Assembly: GCF_910578895.1 (NCBI RefSeq)
Contig: NZ_CAJTSC010000007.1
Span: 1 to 64,000, forward strand
Direction of reading: 5' to 3'
DNA from: an uncultured Bacteroides sp.
GTDB taxonomy: Bacteria; Bacteroidota; Bacteroidia; Bacteroidales; Bacteroidaceae
Length of the DNA stretch: 64,000 nt
Part shown: in pieces, positions 26,201 through 34,694 of the stretch
Numbering within the stretch: position 1 is the stretch's first letter
How the letters are laid out: each line of letters opens with the position of its first letter
Notes under the pieces: model-generated
Database searches by the model: none
What the model was told of the DNA's origin: nothing
Seen by the model: the letters and a program-made list of their open reading frames with translations, nothing else
Position numbers and translations under genes: made by a program

Positions 26201-26651
26201 CATCTACATTGACGAAAACACAATGCGCATGTGCAACTCGCATCGACGCATTTTCTCACAGCTTGTACAACAGCTGATACGCGAAGGCAAGAAAGACAAG
26301 GCAATAGCCGCACTGGACTATGCAGAGAAGATGATTCCTGCCTGCAACGTGCCGTACGACTGGCAAAACGGCGCCGTACAGATGGCGGAGGCGTACTACC
26401 AACTGGGCAATTCCGCACAAGCCGAAGAAATGATGAAAGCCCTCGCCGACAAGGCAGTGGAATACCTCACCTGGTATCTGAGCATGGACGACTACCGTTT
26501 CGCGGTTTCCAGCCGTGAATTCGAATACCATTTGGCAGTGCTTGATGCCGAGGTAAAAATCATGAAGAAATACAATTCCAAACTGGCGGAGACCTACGAC
26601 CCGAAGGTAGAAGAGTTGTACAACTTATATGTAGAAAGACTTAAACAGTGA
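23259..26651 (+). CDS. DUF2723 large membrane protein (GT-C-like) with TPR-like C-terminus
   Basis: About 1130 aa from ATG 23259 (MKQYKTVNNLMGW). The DUF2723 domain is at the N-terminus, with the early TIEPTASFWDCPEF and GYKLEVGHPPGAPFFML motifs, where the acidic residue and HPPG resemble protein mannosyltransferase-type GT-C enzymes, followed by about 12 membrane spans. A long periplasmic part and a TPR-like C-terminal region (IREGKKDKAIAALDYAEKMIPACN) follow. It is likely a lipid-linked glycosyltransferase or glycoprotein factor; no acceptor is known. The frame is open to 22989, but the upstream part translates the repeat array and lies before the promoter, so I reject it. Confidence 0.88.
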   Translation: MKQYKTVNNLMGWITFLIAATVYCMTIEPTASFWDCPEFITTGYKLEVGHPPGAPFFMLVANLFSQFASDASSVAKMVNYMSALMSAACILFLFWSITHLVRKLVVTDENNITNGQLVTIMGSGLVGALAYTFSDTFWFSAVEGEVYAFSSLFTAVVFWLILKWEDVADEPHSDRWLILIAYLTGLSIGVHLLNLLCLPAIVLVYYYKKVPNADAIGSLLALLASGILVAAVLYGIVPGIVKVGGWFELLFVNGIGMPFNSGVIVYIILLATCLIWGVYESYVEKHKLRMTLSFVLTIAMLGIPFYGHGASSVIIGIIVITLLSIYLAPEIQKSVKEKFRVSARTLNTSLLCTMMIVVGYSSYALIVIRSTANTPMDQNSPEDIFTLGEYLGREQYGTRPLFYGPAYSSQVALDVKDGYCEPRVSYNGTKYIRKEKTAADEKDSYIEIPGRIEYEYAQNMFFPRMYSSAHAGQYQAWQDIKGYDLPYDKCGDIVMVTMPTQWENIKFFFSYQLNWMYWRYFMWNFAGRQNDLQGSGEIEHGNWITGIKFIDNMLVGNQDLLPKELKENKGHNVFYCLPLLLGIIGLLWQAYRGQRGIQQFWVVFFLFFMTGIAIVLYLNQTPSQPRERDYAYAGSFYAFAIWIGMGVAGLIQVVNNCTRKQGYMGTDEANDDNAFAPSLTSALAVSLLCLFVPVQMASQTWDDHDRSDRYVARDFGQNYLMSLQETGNPIIYTNGDNDTFPLWYNQETEGFRTDARTCNLSYLQTDWYIDQMKRPAYDSPSLPITWDRMEYVEGTNEYIPIRPEYKKSIDALYAEAEKQALNGNAEAMINVKKEFGDNPYELKNILKYWVRSKNEDLKVIPTDSIVMKVDKEAVRRSGMMIPGDSIPDYMHISLKGKRALYKSELMMLEMLSEANWERPIYIAVSVGPENQLNMSNHFIQEGLTYRFTPFDTDKLGVKIDSEKMYDNLMNKFKFGGIDKPGIYIDENTMRMCNSHRRIFSQLVQQLIREGKKDKAIAALDYAEKMIPACNVPYDWQNGAVQMAEAYYQLGNSAQAEEMMKALADKAVEYLTWYLSMDDYRFAVSSREFEYHLAVLDAEVKIMKKYNSKLAETYDPKVEELYNLYVERLKQ

Positions 26652-26654
26652 CAA

Positions 26655-26717
26655 GCGTTGGGCAGCGGGCGGTCAGCAAGTTCCCTCCACGGTTACTAAC
26701 CGCCCGCTGCCCAACGC
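26655..26717. terminator. 19-bp hairpin after the DUF2723 gene
   Basis: GC-rich perfect arms 26655-26673 and 26699-26717 (GCGTTGGGCAGCGGGCGGT and complement) with a 25-nt loop, 3 bp after the stop codon. The arm sequence recalls a dispersed Bacteroides hairpin; no T tract, so RNA stabilisation is an alternative. Confidence 0.6.
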
Positions 26718-26754
26718 CTGTCACCAATCACTAACCACCAATCACTGATTAACC

Positions 26755-27369
26755 GTGTTTATAGAACAGCCTCCCGAGTTCGTTCGTAAGTTATATCCCA
26801 GTGCCGTCTGGCGAATGGACCCGAATGAGAGGGCCGTATACCTGACTTTCGATGACGGACCCATCCCCGAAGTAACTCCGTGGGTGCTCGACTTGCTCGA
26901 CCAATATGGCATAAAAGCCACCTTCTTCATGGTAGGTGACAACATCCGTAAACATCCCGATGAATTTCAGATGGTTGTAGAGCGCGGACACCGCATCGGC
27001 AACCACACTTTCAATCACCTCAGAGGATTTGAGTACAACTTCAAGGATTACCTGGCAAATACGGAGAGAGCAAACGAGGTGATGAAAACGGATTTATTCC
27101 GTCCTCCGCACGGGCATATGGGGTGGACACAGTATATGATACTGAAGCGCCGCTACAAGATAATAATGTGGGATTTGGTAACCCGCGATTACAGTAAGAA
27201 GCTGCGCGGGCCGCAGGTGCTTGCCAATGTAATGAGATACGCGCGCAACGGCTCCATCATTACCTTCCACGACTCCCTGAAGTCCTGGAACAACGGTAAC
27301 CTGCAATACGCATTGCCGCGAGCTATAGAATTTCTGAAAGAAGAAGGTTACGAGTTTAAATTACTTTGA
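26755..27369 (+). CDS. Polysaccharide deacetylase (NodB/CE4) family protein
   Basis: A 204-aa NodB-homology domain that probably deacetylates N-acetylated glycan or peptidoglycan. It shows YLTFDDGPIPEVTP (TFDDGP motif 1, catalytic Asp and metal-binding Asp at about 30), HRIGNHTFNHL (motif 2, H-x3-H metal ligands), FRPPHGH (motif 3) and IITFHDS (motif 5). Translation starts at GTG 26755; no ATG lies near enough to preserve the N-terminus. There is no signal peptide. It faces a bidirectional terminator shared with the DUF4861 gene. Confidence 0.9.
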   Translation: MFIEQPPEFVRKLYPSAVWRMDPNERAVYLTFDDGPIPEVTPWVLDLLDQYGIKATFFMVGDNIRKHPDEFQMVVERGHRIGNHTFNHLRGFEYNFKDYLANTERANEVMKTDLFRPPHGHMGWTQYMILKRRYKIIMWDLVTRDYSKKLRGPQVLANVMRYARNGSIITFHDSLKSWNNGNLQYALPRAIEFLKEEGYEFKLL

Positions 27370-27416
27370 CAGATAGGGACATTTACTGAATATTCCTAAG
27401 AATGTCCCGACAGATA

Positions 27417-27486
27417 AAATACGGAGAGTTGGAAGCCGGGGTACGCGGTTATGCCGCATAGCGTGAGCTTCCAACTCTCCGTATTT
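27417..27486. terminator. Bidirectional terminator between convergent genes
   Basis: Perfect 20-bp arms (27417-27436 and 27467-27486; AAATACGGAGAGTTGGAAGC and complement) with a 30-nt loop lie between the deacetylase and DUF4861 genes. A smaller hairpin (27376-27383 with 27401-27408, GGGACATT) precedes it on the plus-strand side. Confidence 0.75.
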
Positions 27487-27519
27487 ACAATATTAAGACT
27501 TTCAACCAGCCAAGCCTTT

Positions 27520-28752
27520 TCAGTCTACCTTTACCGTCAACGGATTGCGCACTTTCCGGGCGAAATCAGCCATATACCGGTTCCAGGCATCGGCAGTCTT
27601 GATATCCGCCTTACTCCATGCAAATCCCCAATAATATACGTATTCCGAACCCGGTTCGTAATCGCTGACAGCAAGCACATGGCCGTCGGCGTTATTGCGT
27701 TCTTTCTTCTCCTCTTCAGAGAAAAGTACGGTTTTCGCATCCTTGACAAGTGCAGGAACGGCAGCACCCATAAAGATTTTACCATTATCAGGTCCTGTAG
27801 TAGGATCTACATAAGTGATGTATCCGTTAGCGGCATCAGCCACGACAGCACCGTCCGGTTCGTGCAGCACGATACCTGCAACGATGGGCAATGTCTCTTT
27901 CAGATTGCTGTAGGATATGGCAGTCTTGTTCAGATGTGAACCTGCATCCAACGTAATCAAACGCGTTTCCACCACCGTCGAATCGCCCTTTACGGTAAGA
28001 GGGTTGAACTCCAGCTTCATCGTGAAACGCAACGGACCGTTGTCCAAAATCTCCTGGTTCTTATAGCACCACGGATAGACAATGCTGTCGTTCACCATCA
28101 GTGCCGCCACACCGGCTCCCAATGTAGGACCTACGGCATAGCAGTCCATACCATAACCGTGGTCGATATGATAAGAACGCTCGCGGCTTAACTTGGAGGC
28201 AGCTTCCGGATCGGTCTTTTTCAACTCGGCAATCTTAGCCCGCGTATCCTTGTCCAGCTCTTTGGCATACATAGCCTCCAGTATGGGTTCGGTGGTATTG
28301 TACTTCGTAAACAAGTCATAGCCGAAACCGCGCTCTCCCTTTGCCTGCAAAGCAGGACCGTAAGCACGGAAAGCTACCAAATCATTCTCCCAAGCCATAT
28401 CATCCATACGTTCGGGATAGCATTTGCCGCAAGCCTTTACGCTGAAAGCCTTCGGCTTGCCGGTCTGTATGGTGTACGTGGCAGTGCCGTTGGCAGCTAC
28501 CGTAACCGCAAATATAACCTTTCCGTCATACGTAATCTGATAAGGCACCTGCTGCCTGTCGGCATTGAATACCACAATCTGTTCGGTATCTGCCAGCCCC
28601 AAACGGTTGGTAACGGTTTCCATAGACACCTCTACCATTTCGTTGGAACGCTCCACGTCCAACGGGTTGGTTACCGTGACGGTTACTATCTTGCTGTCAT
28701 TGCAAGCAAAGCAAAACAATGCCGCCATACATAATAAAAGAAATTTCTTCAT
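27520..28752 (-). CDS. DUF4861-domain lipoprotein of the uronate locus
   Basis: A 410-aa lipoprotein with signal MAALFCFACND (Cys near residue 17). The body is DUF4861-like, with VTNPLDVERSNEMVEV, a DMAWENDLVAFRAYGPAL stretch and SYHIDHGYGMDCYAVGPTLGAGV. Its structure should be beta-sandwich-rich; family members recur next to kdu genes and alginate, pectin or glycosaminoglycan loci, but no biochemical activity is established to my knowledge. It follows kduD by 144 bp containing a terminator, so it may have its own promoter. It may act on a uronate-containing sugar. Confidence 0.8.
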   Translation of the reverse strand: MKKFLLLCMAALFCFACNDSKIVTVTVTNPLDVERSNEMVEVSMETVTNRLGLADTEQIVVFNADRQQVPYQITYDGKVIFAVTVAANGTATYTIQTGKPKAFSVKACGKCYPERMDDMAWENDLVAFRAYGPALQAKGERGFGYDLFTKYNTTEPILEAMYAKELDKDTRAKIAELKKTDPEAASKLSRERSYHIDHGYGMDCYAVGPTLGAGVAALMVNDSIVYPWCYKNQEILDNGPLRFTMKLEFNPLTVKGDSTVVETRLITLDAGSHLNKTAISYSNLKETLPIVAGIVLHEPDGAVVADAANGYITYVDPTTGPDNGKIFMGAAVPALVKDAKTVLFSEEEKKERNNADGHVLAVSDYEPGSEYVYYWGFAWSKADIKTADAWNRYMADFARKVRNPLTVKVD

Positions 28753-28842
28753 ACTGAATAAATAATAGGATAAAGTGGTGATGTAATAGGATGGTAATGC
28801 AAATAATGCAGTGGTAATAAAACGGCCTTATAATAAAAAAAT

Positions 28843-28880
28843 AAGGCGGTAAAGCAATACCTTCTATCACCTACCGCCTT
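28843..28880 (-). terminator. Intrinsic terminator after kduD
   Basis: On the minus strand a 9-bp stem AAGGCGGTA/TACCGCCTT (arms 28872-28880 and 28843-28851) is followed by a T-rich stretch (28831-28842). It lies 16 bp after kduD. A second inverted repeat (GCCTTAT, 28825-28831 with 28841-28847) partly overlaps the T tract. Confidence 0.75.
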
Positions 28881-28896
28881 ACCACCTTATTACCTG

Positions 28897-29700
28897 TTAT
28901 TTCGGTTGTTTTCCGATGTAAGCCAAGATACCGCCGTCAACGTACAGTACGTGTCCGTTAACTGCGTTAGAAGCCTCGGATGCCAAGAACACAGCAGGAC
29001 CTGTAAGTTCTTCCGGATCCAGCCAACGACCTGCCGGAGTCTTGGCGCAAATGAATGAATCGAACGGATGACGGCTGCCGTCAGCTTGTTTTTCACGCAA
29101 CGGAGCAGTCTGCGGAGTAGCGATGTAACCCGGACCGATACCATTACACTGGATGTTGTATTCACCGTATTCGGAGCAGATGTTACGAGTCAACATCTTC
29201 AAACCACCCTTAGCGGCAGCGTATGCGGATACAGTCTCACGACCCAGCTCAGACATCATAGAACAGATGTTGATGATTTTACCGTGGCCCTTCTTCATCA
29301 TTGCAGGCAACACAGCCTTAGAAACGATGAACGGAGCGTTCAGGTCGATGTCGATAACGCGACGGAAATCGGCAGCTTCCATTTCGTGCATGGGAACACG
29401 GCGAATGATACCTGCATTGTTTACCAAAATATCGATAGTGCCTACTTCTTTCTCAATAGTTGCCACCATAGCCTGAACAGCCGGTTCGTCAGTCACATCG
29501 CATACGTAACCGTGTGCCTGGATACCCTTTTCGGCATAAGCAGCCATACCTTTGTCAACCAACTCCTGGTTGATGTCGTTGAAACAGATTTTTGCACCTT
29601 GTTCTGCAAAAGCCGAAGCGATGGCAAAACCGATACCATAAGAAGCACCTGTAACAAGGGCTACTTTACCTTCCAAAGAAAAATTCAAATACTGATTCAT
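28897..29700 (-). CDS. kduD: 2-deoxy-D-gluconate 3-dehydrogenase / DK-II reductase KduD
   Basis: A 267-aa classical SDR. Motifs: TGASYGIGFAIA at about 17-28 (dinucleotide binding), NNAGIIRR, the catalytic Ser in INICSMMSELG and YAAAKGG (Tyr-x3-Lys). It reduces 2,5-diketo-3-deoxygluconate to 2-keto-3-deoxygluconate, following KduI. The 33-bp gap to kduI and shared strand make a two-gene unit. The gluconate 5-dehydrogenase family is hard to separate by sequence, so the name rests partly on its neighbour. Confidence 0.92.
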   Translation of the reverse strand: MNQYLNFSLEGKVALVTGASYGIGFAIASAFAEQGAKICFNDINQELVDKGMAAYAEKGIQAHGYVCDVTDEPAVQAMVATIEKEVGTIDILVNNAGIIRRVPMHEMEAADFRRVIDIDLNAPFIVSKAVLPAMMKKGHGKIINICSMMSELGRETVSAYAAAKGGLKMLTRNICSEYGEYNIQCNGIGPGYIATPQTAPLREKQADGSRHPFDSFICAKTPAGRWLDPEELTGPAVFLASEASNAVNGHVLYVDGGILAYIGKQPK

Positions 29701-29733
29701 GATGTTTATTTATTTTAGGTTGAAAAAATAGTG

Positions 29734-30576
29734 TTATTTCAAGTCTGTAATCAAAGAGAAGTCCTGATCACCGTAATCCAGGTTCTCGCCGCCCATACCC
29801 CAAATAAAGGTATAGTTGTGCGTAGCGGCGGCAGAGTGGATGGACCATTCGGGAGAGAGAACAGCCTGGTCGCCCTTCATCCAAATATGGCGGGTTTCGT
29901 CCACCTCGCCCATAAAGTGGCAGATGGCATGGTCTTCCGGTATCTCGAAGTAGAAATAGGCTTCCATGCGGCGGCTATGGACATGCGCAGGCATCGTGTT
30001 CCACACACTGCCCGGAGCAAGTTCCGTCATACCCATTTGCAACTGGCAGGTGAGCAGCACCTGATTGACCAGCATCTTATTGATATTACGATGGTTGGAG
30101 CCTTCCAAAGAACCCATCTCCGCCACCACGGCATCGCTCTTCGTCACCTTCTTGTCGGGATAGTTGCGGTGAGCCGTTACGGAATTGAAGTAGAACTTGG
30201 CGGGATGTGCCGCGTCCTTGCTCTCGAAAGTAACTTCACGGTCGCCCGAACCCAAGTAGAGAGCTTCCTTATAATTCAGTTCGAATACAGCATCGCCGGC
30301 TTTCACCACGCCCGGTCCGCCTACGTTGAAGATACCCATTTCGCGACGTGTCAGGAAGTAAGGGGCTTTCAAGGGGTCGATAGCTTCCAGTTGCAGCGTC
30401 TCGCCTACAGGCATGGCACCACCCACCACCATACGGTCATACATGGAATATACCATGTTCACTTCATCGGGTGAGAATACTTTCTCTATCAGGAAATCAC
30501 GACGGATTCTTTTCGTATCATAACTTTTCGCATCTTCCGGATGTGCGGCATAGCGAATTTCATAATTCGTTTTCAT
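29734..30576 (-). CDS. kduI: 5-dehydro-4-deoxy-D-glucuronate isomerase KduI
   Basis: A 280-aa bicupin isomerase that converts the open-chain product of unsaturated uronate (DK-I) into DK-II. The N-terminus MKTNYEIRYAAHPEDAKSYDTKRIRRDFLIEKVF is typical. The metal-binding cupin has HVHSRRMEAYFYFEIPEDHAICHFMGE (His, His, Glu and a later His form the zinc site). Length matches the family. It starts the kdu transcript; a full -7 box is at 30642-30649. No uronate lyase or transporter is next to it, so its sugar supply must come from elsewhere, plausibly the GH88 gene at 40.9 kb. Confidence 0.95.
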   Translation of the reverse strand: MKTNYEIRYAAHPEDAKSYDTKRIRRDFLIEKVFSPDEVNMVYSMYDRMVVGGAMPVGETLQLEAIDPLKAPYFLTRREMGIFNVGGPGVVKAGDAVFELNYKEALYLGSGDREVTFESKDAAHPAKFYFNSVTAHRNYPDKKVTKSDAVVAEMGSLEGSNHRNINKMLVNQVLLTCQLQMGMTELAPGSVWNTMPAHVHSRRMEAYFYFEIPEDHAICHFMGEVDETRHIWMKGDQAVLSPEWSIHSAAATHNYTFIWGMGGENLDYGDQDFSLITDLK

Positions 30577-30641
30577 GATTTATCACGTTTTTAAATTGTC
30601 CAATTAATAGCCGAGTGGTACGTCGTTTGCGTACACGATTG

Positions 30642-30649
30642 CAAATGTA
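30642..30649 (-). promoter_or_regulatory. Bacteroides -7 box and possible operator of kduI
   Basis: TACATTTG on the minus strand fits TAnnTTTG about 66 bp upstream of the ATG. Just downstream, at 30617-30633, the dyad GTACG-N7-CGTAC would overlap the transcription start region and may bind a repressor. Confidence 0.55.
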
Positions 30650-30813
30650 GCAAAAGAAAACGGCAAAACATTGCTTTTTTGTCCTAATTATCTATCAATA
30701 TTGTACAAAGAAAGGAAAAATATGATAGAAATACAAATAAAAGAAGGTGCCGCGCATTGCGCCAATCCGATTTTTCAAATCAACCTTACAAAGGAAAAGA
30801 AAGGGAATAATAT

Positions 30814-30853
30814 GAAAAAAGCTCCGACAATCATTGATTGCCGGAGCTTTTTC
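30814..30853 (-). terminator. Second terminator after tRNA-Gln
   Basis: The stem pairs GAAAAAAGCTCCG with CGGAGCTTTTTC and continues as CAATCA/TGATTG; on the minus strand it ends in a T-run. It backs up the hairpin at 30876-30912. Confidence 0.75.
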
Positions 30854-30875
30854 GATGCCTGTCCTGAAACAACGA

Positions 30876-30912
30876 AAAAACCCTCTAAAATTAGCCGTTT
30901 TAGAGGGTTTTT
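30876..30912 (-). terminator. Intrinsic terminator after tRNA-Gln
   Basis: Perfect 15-bp arms (30876-30890 and 30898-30912; AAAAACCCTCTAAAA and complement) with a 7-nt loop; read leftward the stem is followed by T residues. It lies 24 bp beyond the 3' end of the tRNA. Confidence 0.85.
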
Positions 30913-30935
30913 AGCTGTTAATAACTGAATGGTTG

Positions 30936-31006
30936 TTGGACTACCAGGATTCGAACCTGGACAAACAGAACCAAAACCTGTTGTGCTACCATTACACCAT
31001 AGTCCA
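30936..31006 (-). tRNA. tRNA-Gln (UUG)
   Basis: On the minus strand the acceptor arms TGGACTA and TAGTCCA pair fully. The D-arm is GTGTAATGGTAGCAC, the anticodon stem ACAGG/TCTGT encloses the loop TTTTGGT, giving anticodon TTG, and the T-arm is CCAGGTTCGAATCCTGG. The 71-nt length is normal and the 3' CCA is not encoded. It lies 93 bp downstream of tyrS on the same strand and may be part of its transcript. Confidence 0.97.
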
Positions 31007-31098
31007 AACATATATGCTTTCTGTTAAAAAGCGGTGCAAAGATAGAAGTATGTCCCGAAACATGCAAATATTTCGGGACATTTTTTCGGTATACTATA

Positions 31099-32391
31099 TT
31101 ATTTTACAATAATCAGGTAATAATTCTTCTTGCCGCGTTGCACCAGCAGATACTTGCCATCCAGCAAATCGGCTGTTGTAACCGCCTGGTCGAAAGCCGC
31201 CAGCTTCTCTTTATTCAAGGAGACACCGCCGCCTTGCACTAACTTGCGCATTTCGCCTTTAGAAGCAAATATGGCGGCATTGTCTACAAACAGGTCAACC
31301 GCCTTTACACCGGCTGCCAGCACATCACGAGACACCTCGAACTGGGGAACGCCTTCGAATACCGCCAGCAAAGTGTCTTCGTCCAACTTCTTCAAGGCTT
31401 CCGAAGTGGCATTGCCGAAGAGGATATTGGAAGCATCGACAGCTGCGTTGTAGTCTTCCTCAGAGTGTACCATAACAGTAACCTCCTTTGCCAAACGCTT
31501 CTGCAGGACGCGCAGATGCGGCGCAGCTTCGTGCTCGGCTGTAAGCGCCTCAATCTCCTCTCTGCTCAAAGAGGTGAATATCTTAATGTAGCGTGCCGCA
31601 TCGGCATCGCTTACGTTCAGCCAGAACTGGTAGAACTTATAAGGAGACGTATAGCGGGGATCGAGCCAGATATTACCCGACTCCGTCTTGCCGAATTTAC
31701 CGCCGTCCGCCTTCGTAATGAGCGGGCTTGTCAAAGCGAATACCTCGCCGCCATTAGTACGGCGAATAAGTTCCGCTCCCGTAGTGATATTACCCCATTG
31801 GTCCGAACCGCCCATTTGCAGTTTGCAACCTTTGGTTTCGTACAGATGCAGGAAGTCGTAACCTTGCAGCAACTGATAAGTGAATTCTGTGAAAGAAAGA
31901 CCATCGCGTGCCTCACCGTTCAAACGCTTCTTCACCGAATCCTTAGCCATCATATAGTTTACGGTGATATGCTTACCTACTTCGCGGGCGAAGTCAAGAA
32001 AACTGAAATCCTTCATCCAATCGTAGTTGTTCACCAGTTCCGCACGGTTAGGGGCATCCGACTCAAAATCCAGGAACTTGCTCAGTTGCTTCTTCATGCC
32101 TGCCATATTGTGTTGCAAGGTTTCTTCAGTGAGCAGATTACGTTCCGCCGACTTACCGGAAGGGTCGCCGATCATACCCGTGGCACCGCCAATCAACGCC
32201 AGCGGCTTGTGACCGCAACGTTGGAAGTGACGCAATATCATCACACTGCAAAGGTGACCGATATGCAAAGAGTCTGCCGTAGGATCGAAACCGATGTACG
32301 CAGTCACTTGTTCCTTAGCCAACAGTTCTTCCGTACCCGGCATCATATCGTGGAGCATGCCACGCCATTTTAATTCTTCTACAAAATTCAT
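31099..32391 (-). CDS. tyrS: Tyrosyl-tRNA synthetase
   Basis: A 430-aa class I synthetase that charges tRNA-Tyr. The Rossmann domain carries the HIGH-type [11 protein letters not shown] (about 36-46), [12 protein letters not shown] and [10 protein letters not shown] for tyrosine binding, and the KMSKS-type KFGKTESG (about 232-239). The C-terminus (from about 360) is an S4-like RNA-binding domain ([11 protein letters not shown]). A -7 box lies 47 bp upstream at 32438-32445. It is followed by tRNA-Gln, then two terminators. Confidence 0.97.
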   Translation of the reverse strand: MNFVEELKWRGMLHDMMPGTEELLAKEQVTAYIGFDPTADSLHIGHLCSVMILRHFQRCGHKPLALIGGATGMIGDPSGKSAERNLLTEETLQHNMAGMKKQLSKFLDFESDAPNRAELVNNYDWMKDFSFLDFAREVGKHITVNYMMAKDSVKKRLNGEARDGLSFTEFTYQLLQGYDFLHLYETKGCKLQMGGSDQWGNITTGAELIRRTNGGEVFALTSPLITKADGGKFGKTESGNIWLDPRYTSPYKFYQFWLNVSDADAARYIKIFTSLSREEIEALTAEHEAAPHLRVLQKRLAKEVTVMVHSEEDYNAAVDASNILFGNATSEALKKLDEDTLLAVFEGVPQFEVSRDVLAAGVKAVDLFVDNAAIFASKGEMRKLVQGGGVSLNKEKLAAFDQAVTTADLLDGKYLLVQRGKKNYYLIIVK

Positions 32392-32437
32392 CGAATGATT
32401 AACTATTAATTAGTTGATTTATACTTTGTCTGTGCGA

Positions 32438-32445
32438 CAAAAATA
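32438..32445 (-). promoter_or_regulatory. Bacteroides -7 box of tyrS
   Basis: TATTTTTG on the minus strand fits TAnnTTTG and is 47 bp ahead of the tyrS ATG. Confidence 0.55.
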
Positions 32446-32471
32446 CGACACTTTATTCTAACAAACAACTC

Positions 32472-33119
32472 TTATTGTTTAAAAAAGACTTTGCCGATGT
32501 TTTCCCTTATCGCTTCCGTCAGGTTTGCCAAAGATGTGCAACGGATTTCGGCTGCCCGGCTATACAAATCCATAATCGGCACGGTACTTTCATCGGTTTC
32601 TAAAAACAAGCGGCAAGCAGGAGTTACCCGAAGCGCCTCTTCCTGATACCTCTCTCCGAAAGAGAGGTACAACCCATGCCGCAGGTATTCTTCCGCCAAA
32701 ACCGCCTTTCCGCGAAAACCGTGAATAATCCAAGGATTGGCAGGCTGTATGCGTTGTTTCAGTTTCAGCAACTCGTCCGCCGCCTTTACCAAATGAATTA
32801 TCAAAGGCTTGCCAAGTTCCTCGGAGAGCCGTGCCTGATATTCGAAAACTTCCATTTGTACGCTCATCGGAGCATCCGCCAGTTTGTCCAAGCCCGCTTC
32901 TCCCACGGCAAGTACCTGCGGATGTCCGGCTAAAACGGGCAAGATATCCATTCCATGCCGGATAGCCGGGGTAATGCCTGATCCAACGAGCCAGGGATGT
33001 ATGCCCACCGAATACCACACGCCTGCCTCCATGACAAGAGTATCGGGATAACGGTTCACAATGGCACTTCCGGGCATTTGCGGCAACCAATGCGTGTGTA
33101 TGTCGACAGGAAATTTCAT
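32472..33119 (-). CDS. TatD-family metal-dependent hydrolase (short form)
   Basis: A 215-aa TIM-barrel hydrolase, shorter than the usual 255-265 aa TatD. The N-terminal metal motif DIHTH, the Glu in [10 protein letters not shown], a His in IIHLVKA and in WIIHGFRGK and the terminal Asp in LFLETDES are all kept, so the active site looks complete. TatD proteins are 3'-5' DNases or related phosphoesterases; the substrate of this short Bacteroidetes form is not known. Its ATG overlaps the yidD stop by 4 bp. Confidence 0.85.
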   Translation of the reverse strand: MKFPVDIHTHWLPQMPGSAIVNRYPDTLVMEAGVWYSVGIHPWLVGSGITPAIRHGMDILPVLAGHPQVLAVGEAGLDKLADAPMSVQMEVFEYQARLSEELGKPLIIHLVKAADELLKLKQRIQPANPWIIHGFRGKAVLAEEYLRHGLYLSFGERYQEEALRVTPACRLFLETDESTVPIMDLYSRAAEIRCTSLANLTEAIRENIGKVFFKQ

Positions 33120-33337
33120 GGGACGGGGTCATATCCGGAACCTCCCCAGGGATGGCAACGCAATATACGTTTCACCGCCAGATAAAGCCCCTTAAAAGGA
33201 CCGTGTTTCTTAATCGCCTCAACAGCGTATTGAGAACAGGTAGGCGTAAACCTGCACGACGGGGGAGTCATGGGGGAAATACACTTCCGATAAAAATAGA
33301 TAGGGAGCAACAGCAAATATGAGAACAGGCGTTTCAT
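33116..33337 (-). CDS. yidD: Membrane protein insertion efficiency factor YidD
   Basis: A 73-aa protein with the YidD (haemolytic) pattern: an N-terminal hydrophobic/amphipathic segment ([16 protein letters not shown]), [47 protein letters not shown] containing the three conserved cysteines. It assists YidC-dependent insertion at the inner membrane. Located 4 bp downstream of rnpA, a widely conserved arrangement, and overlapping the TatD-like gene. Confidence 0.95.
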   Translation of the reverse strand: MKRLFSYLLLLPIYFYRKCISPMTPPSCRFTPTCSQYAVEAIKKHGPFKGLYLAVKRILRCHPWGGSGYDPVP

Positions 33338-33341
33338 GGTC

Positions 33342-33776
33342 CTACAGAGATGGTGTTACGGCTACGGTCTCAGCAGTATCCGCAGTAGCATGTTGCGCCG
33401 CCACCTTCTCCGCCACACGCGCCAAAGCCGTTTTCATCCGTTCTTCTATGACGGAAGATTCCACCAGCTCATTGGAAAGGTAAATAAAGGCGATTGCCAG
33501 CCGGCACTTCTTTTGCGCCAGCATATCCAGCAACCCGTGCTTGTTTACGCGGTAGGCCTCGCGTATCTGACGCTTTACGCGGTTACGCTTCACCGCACGT
33601 TTGAAACGACGCTTTGAAACACTGACAAGAATGGCAGCATCCGTCTCCAACTCCTCCACCGGCAGATACACCACACGCAACGGGAAAACCGAAAACGAAT
33701 GCGCGCCGCCCGCAAACATCTTCTCTATTATCTTTTTCTTATCCAGCCTTTCGACTTTACGCAAGGTATTTGCCAT
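33342..33776 (-). CDS. rnpA: Ribonuclease P protein component
   Basis: About 144 aa from ATG 33776 ([22 protein letters not shown]). The RNR motif region [25 protein letters not shown] (about 55-80) that contacts RNase P RNA is intact. It supports tRNA 5' maturation. The frame extends upstream to 33848 but that part translates repeat and hairpin sequence, so the shorter start is used. The C-terminal tail ([18 protein letters not shown]) is longer and more Ala/Thr-rich than usual. The gene begins the rnpA-yidD-tatD unit. Confidence 0.93.
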   Translation of the reverse strand: MANTLRKVERLDKKKIIEKMFAGGAHSFSVFPLRVVYLPVEELETDAAILVSVSKRRFKRAVKRNRVKRQIREAYRVNKHGLLDMLAQKKCRLAIAFIYLSNELVESSVIEERMKTALARVAEKVAAQHATADTAETVAVTPSL

Positions 33777-33780
33777 GAGT

Positions 33781-33864
33781 GATTTCAGATTTATGATTTC
33801 AGATTTATATATAGAAAACGAGCTACAAGGCCTGCGGCATTCAAGCACCGCACCTGTAGCTCGT
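33781..33864. repeat. GATTTCAGATTT direct repeat and hairpin upstream of rnpA
   Basis: Two GATTTCAGATTTA words (33781-33806) are followed by a hairpin with arms ACGAGCTACA (33818-33827) and TGTAGCTCGT (33855-33864) and an internal imperfect GCGG/CCGC extension. It lies between hemD and rnpA, which are transcribed leftward, and so may terminate the hemD operon or process the message. Confidence 0.6.
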
Positions 33865-33937
33865 AATTTCTATCGTTACAACTACAAGCCACAAGCCCGC
33901 GGACTCATAACTTATAATTCATAACTCGTCATTCCTT

Positions 33938-34690
33938 TCACTTTCCTTTGTTGTTCTCCTTAATGAACATATCGAGCGCTGCCGTCATAGAGGGCGCCTG
34001 CACACTGGGAGCCTCCAAATCCAGGCGAAGCCCGGCATCACGGACAGCTTGCGCCGTTGTAGAGCCGAATGTTCCGATCTTGATCTCCTTCTGCTCAAAG
34101 TCCGGGAAATTCTTCTTCAAAGAAGACACGCCGGCAGGACTAAAGAAAACCAACATATCATAGTCAAACTTCTCATCCGGAGTAAAGTCATTGCTTACCG
34201 TGCGATACATCACTACTTCCGTATGCTGGATTTTGCTCTTGTCCAACAAATTCTTGATTTCGTCCGTATGCACATCCGACATCGGCACCAAATACTTTTC
34301 AGTCTTATGCTTCACAATGGAAAGCAACAAGTCATCAAACTTTCCGGTATTCCCGAAGAAAATCTTACGTTTCCGGTATTGCACATACTTCTGGATGTAC
34401 AGAGCAATCGCTTCTGTCACACAGAAATACTTCATGGTTTCGGGGATTGTCACACGCAATTCCGTACAAAGATGGAAAAAGTGGTCGATTGCATGACGCG
34501 AAGTGAAAATAACGGCTGTATGATCCAGTATAGACACCTTCTGTTGCCTGAACTCTTTCGCTGAAAGGCTCTCTACTTTGATAAACGGGCGAAAATCTAT
34601 TTTCACACCGTACTTCTCGGCAATGTCGTAATATGGAGATTTCTCTGATGCCGGTTTCGGCTGCGACACAAGTACTTTCTTAATTTTCAA
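33938..34690 (-). CDS. hemD: Uroporphyrinogen-III synthase family protein
   Basis: A 250-aa protein with the HemD two-lobe pattern: N-terminus KKVLVSQPKPASEKSPYYDIAEKYGVKIDFRPFIKVE, SILDHTAVIFTSRHAIDHFF in the first lobe, and VFFSPAGVSSLKKNFPDF with IGTFGSTTAQAVRDAGLRLDLEAPSPSVQ-like motifs in the second. HemD cyclises hydroxymethylbilane. Bacteroides often lack a complete heme pathway, so the physiological role may concern corrinoids or siroheme rather than heme. It follows DUF4271 by 4 bp. Confidence 0.85.
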   Translation of the reverse strand: MKIKKVLVSQPKPASEKSPYYDIAEKYGVKIDFRPFIKVESLSAKEFRQQKVSILDHTAVIFTSRHAIDHFFHLCTELRVTIPETMKYFCVTEAIALYIQKYVQYRKRKIFFGNTGKFDDLLLSIVKHKTEKYLVPMSDVHTDEIKNLLDKSKIQHTEVVMYRTVSNDFTPDEKFDYDMLVFFSPAGVSSLKKNFPDFEQKEIKIGTFGSTTAQAVRDAGLRLDLEAPSVQAPSMTAALDMFIKENNKGK

Positions 34691-34694
34691 CGTC

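Noticed and set aside
30671..30928. 85-codon plus-strand frame in the tRNA-Gln downstream region
   Set aside because: It runs through two terminator hairpins and shows no conserved protein features.
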